The notes under the pieces were generated by a model that searched no databases, had not been told where the DNA came from, and worked only from the letters and a program-made list of their open reading frames with translations. The translations under genes were made by a program, and so were the position numbers. DNA of 64,000 nucleotides from Oceanibaculum indicum P24 (GTDB taxonomy: Bacteria; Pseudomonadota; Alphaproteobacteria; Oceanibaculales; Oceanibaculaceae), in NCBI RefSeq assembly GCF_000299935.1, contig NZ_AMRL01000012.1:45957-109956 (forward strand), in the 5' to 3' direction. This document shows, in pieces, positions 62,470-64,000 of the stretch (the first letter of the stretch is position 1; every line of letters starts with the position of its first letter).

Positions 62470-63411
62470 ATGGAGATCTTGCTCGATATCATCGTCCCGG
62501 TTTTCGGGATCGTGTTCCTGGGCTATGGCGTCGCCCGATTCGGCCTGTTCTCGGAGGGAGCCACCAAGGGCCTCAGCACCTTCGTGTTCAATTTCGCGAT
62601 CCCGGCGCTGATGTTCCGCGCCATGGCGACGCAGGACTTCCCCGAGGAAGTCGAATGGGGCTTCCTGATCGCCTATTTCGGCGGCGGCTACATCGCCTGG
62701 GCAACCGGCCTGCTGGTCAGCAAATATGTGTTCAAGCGCGATTTCGCGACCGCCTCCATCGTCGGCATGGGTGGCGCCTTCGGCAACACGGTGCTGCTGG
62801 GTATCCCGCTGATCCTGACGATCTATGGCGATGCAGGCGCGCTGCCGGTGTTCCTCATCATCGCTTTCCATTCCTGGCAGCTGATGTCTGTCATCACCAT
62901 CCTGATCGAGGGCTCGCGCGGCAACCGACAGGAGATTTGGCAGATTCCGCGCAACATCGCCAACGGGCTGGTGCGCAACCCGATCATCGTCGCCGTGCTG
63001 CTGGGGCTGGCCTGGCATTTCAGCGGCTTCGAGCTGCCGAAGGTGGTGGATCAGCTGACCGCGACGCTGGGCCGGGCCGCCCTGCCCTGCGCCATCTTCG
63101 CCATGGGGGCATCGCTGGCCGGCTACCGCATCGGCGGCGCGGTGCTGGGCGAGGCGACGCTGATGACGGTTCTGAAGCTGGGGCTGCACCCGCTGATGGT
63201 GTTCCTGATCGGCCACTTCATCTTTGATCTGGAGCCGCTGTGGCTGCATGTCGCGGTGATCGTGTCCTCGGTACCGGTCGGCGTGAACGTCTATCTGTTC
63301 GGCGCGCGCTACACTGCCGGCGATGCGCAGGCGGCAACCGCGATCATCCTGTCCACCACCCTGTCGGTGGCGACGATGACCCTGCTGCTGTCGTTCCTGG
63401 GCGTGCGCTGA
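62470..63411 (+). CDS. AEC-family transporter
   Basis: This 313-residue auxin-efflux-carrier-type membrane protein has ten predicted helices. ATG 62470 is chosen because the membrane part begins directly (MEILLDIIVPVFGIVFLGYG); the frame is open 25 codons upstream without conservation. Typical features are FVFNFAIPALMFRAMA near 50, GAFGNTVLLGIPLIL near 110 and VPVGVNVYLFGARY near 275. Bacterial members move small organic acids such as malate or malonate, in or out. It lies between the amidase and amidohydrolase genes and could carry their substrate or product. It diverges from the amidase with about 90 bases between. Confidence 0.9.
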   Translation: MEILLDIIVPVFGIVFLGYGVARFGLFSEGATKGLSTFVFNFAIPALMFRAMATQDFPEEVEWGFLIAYFGGGYIAWATGLLVSKYVFKRDFATASIVGMGGAFGNTVLLGIPLILTIYGDAGALPVFLIIAFHSWQLMSVITILIEGSRGNRQEIWQIPRNIANGLVRNPIIVAVLLGLAWHFSGFELPKVVDQLTATLGRAALPCAIFAMGASLAGYRIGGAVLGEATLMTVLKLGLHPLMVFLIGHFIFDLEPLWLHVAVIVSSVPVGVNVYLFGARYTAGDAQAATAIILSTTLSVATMTLLLSFLGVR

Positions 63412-63429
63412 CCTCACCACCCGCGCCCG

Positions 63430-64000
63430 CTACCACCAGCGCCCGTTCAGCACGATCCCGCCGCAGCGCAGATGCTGCTTGCCCTTGTGCGTCTCGCCGG
63501 TCGAATCGCGGAAATCGAAGCTGCCCTCCTCGACCTCCAGCACCGTCGCATCACCCAGCAGGCCGGGCTTCAGCGTGCCGCGATCGTCGAGATTCACTGC
63601 CTTTGCCGCGTTGATCGTGCTGGCGCGGATCACCTCCACCAGCGGCACACCGATGGCCATGAATTTCGACATGGTGGAGAGCTGGTCGAAGGCCGGCCCC
63701 TGGATCGACAGCACATGCACGTCGCTGGAGATCACATCCGGCAGGAAGCCGTGCTTCAGCATCGTCAGCGCGGTCTCGAAGCCGAAGCTGCCCTTGCCAT
63801 GGCCGATATCGAAGATCACGCCGCGTTCGCGTGCCTCCAGCACATCGTCATGGATGTTCATGTCGCCGGCGACCGGGCTGTTCGGGAAGGGCCGGAAGCA
63901 GTGCGTCAGGATATCGCCCTTGCGCAGCCGCGGCATGACCTCGCTGCGGTAGGGCGGCGGCGAATCGAGATGCACCATGACCGGCAGGCCGGCGTGATCC
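63430..64000 (-). CDS. Amidohydrolase (metallo-dependent deacetylase/dihydroorotase-like), partial at right edge
   Basis: This is the C-terminal about 190 residues of an amidohydrolase; the frame is open to the window edge, so the start lies outside. Metal-binding blocks are LPVMVHLDSPPP, GDILTHCFRPFPN, FDIGHGKGSF and DVISSDVHVLS. INAAKAVNLDDRGTLKPGLLGDATVLEV closes the fold (in part). This pattern resembles the EF_0837/AHA_3915-type amidohydrolases, often labelled dihydroorotase or deacetylase, whose substrates include N-acyl compounds. It is convergent with the AEC gene, 18 bases apart. The upstream part is needed for a firm call. Confidence 0.88.
   Translation of the reverse strand, partial: DHAGLPVMVHLDSPPPYRSEVMPRLRKGDILTHCFRPFPNSPVAGDMNIHDDVLEARERGVIFDIGHGKGSFGFETALTMLKHGFLPDVISSDVHVLSIQGPAFDQLSTMSKFMAIGVPLVEVIRASTINAAKAVNLDDRGTLKPGLLGDATVLEVEEGSFDFRDSTGETHKGKQHLRCGGIVLNGRWW

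Overview
The window is chromosomal DNA from a GC-rich alphaproteobacterium, most likely in or near the Rhodospirillales. The gene orders proS-lolCE-lolD and rpoZ-rsh-pdxJ-lepB-rnc-era-recO-parC, the short prolyl-tRNA synthetase, the Asp-rich (not Cys-rich) HemB metal site, an LdtR-like MarR regulator, Bpt leucyltransferase and several TRAP transporters all fit. Coding density is high. I see no rRNA, tRNA, CRISPR array, insertion sequence or prophage structural genes. No gap between genes exceeds 300 bases.

Layout. 1-4.1 kb: an effector-like partial gene runs off the left edge, then lolD, the lolC/E permease and proS. 4.3-9 kb: a small conserved protein, a soluble double-PAS chemoreceptor, CorA, an LrgA/LrgB pair and an LdtR-like regulator. 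9.1-12.3 kb: three valine-catabolism genes (mmsB, 3-hydroxyisobutyryl-CoA hydrolase, isobutyryl-CoA dehydrogenase). 12.4-14.4 kb: a LexA/S24-type repressor divergent from a Ner/Nlp-type regulator, then a PAS_5 protein, in AT-richer DNA. 14.5-17.5 kb: hemB and two alpha/beta hydrolases. 17.8-26.5 kb: a TAXI-type TRAP transporter, malonyl-CoA synthase, a penicillin-acylase-family hydrolase and threonine dehydratase. 26.7-32.1 kb: motAB, then a tight ATP-grasp / alpha-E / bpt operon. 32.2-36.3 kb: a TRAP transporter whose binding-protein gene converges on its two permease genes, and bioY. 36.4-46 kb: parC, recO, era, rnc, lepB, pdxJ, rsh, rpoZ, folK. 46.2-47.5 kb: a NYN-domain protein overlapping a family 5 uracil-DNA glycosylase.

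47.5-57 kb holds the most coherent accessory system. Seven genes run in one direction: glycerol-3-phosphate dehydrogenase, a HAD-IIB phosphatase, a GT20 enzyme that resembles glucosylglycerol-phosphate synthase rather than OtsA, and a complete CUT1 sugar ABC importer. A GH13_23-type alpha-glucosidase diverges from them. The proposal is that one locus makes the acceptor (glycerol 3-phosphate), condenses it with nucleotide-glucose, dephosphorylates the product to glucosylglycerol (an osmolyte), and takes up the same or related glucosides. A 23-bp inverted repeat directly abutting a perfect -10 hexamer lies at the operon's 5' end.

57-60.8 kb: an unfamiliar three-gene operon of a CHASE2 membrane protein with no output domain, a small secreted SH3-like protein and an M48 metalloprotease with a repeat-like C terminus. 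60.8-64 kb: AtzH-like protein, amidase, AEC transporter and a partial amidohydrolase, which look like an amide or ureide degradation cluster.

All family assignments are by eye from motifs. No database search was run.
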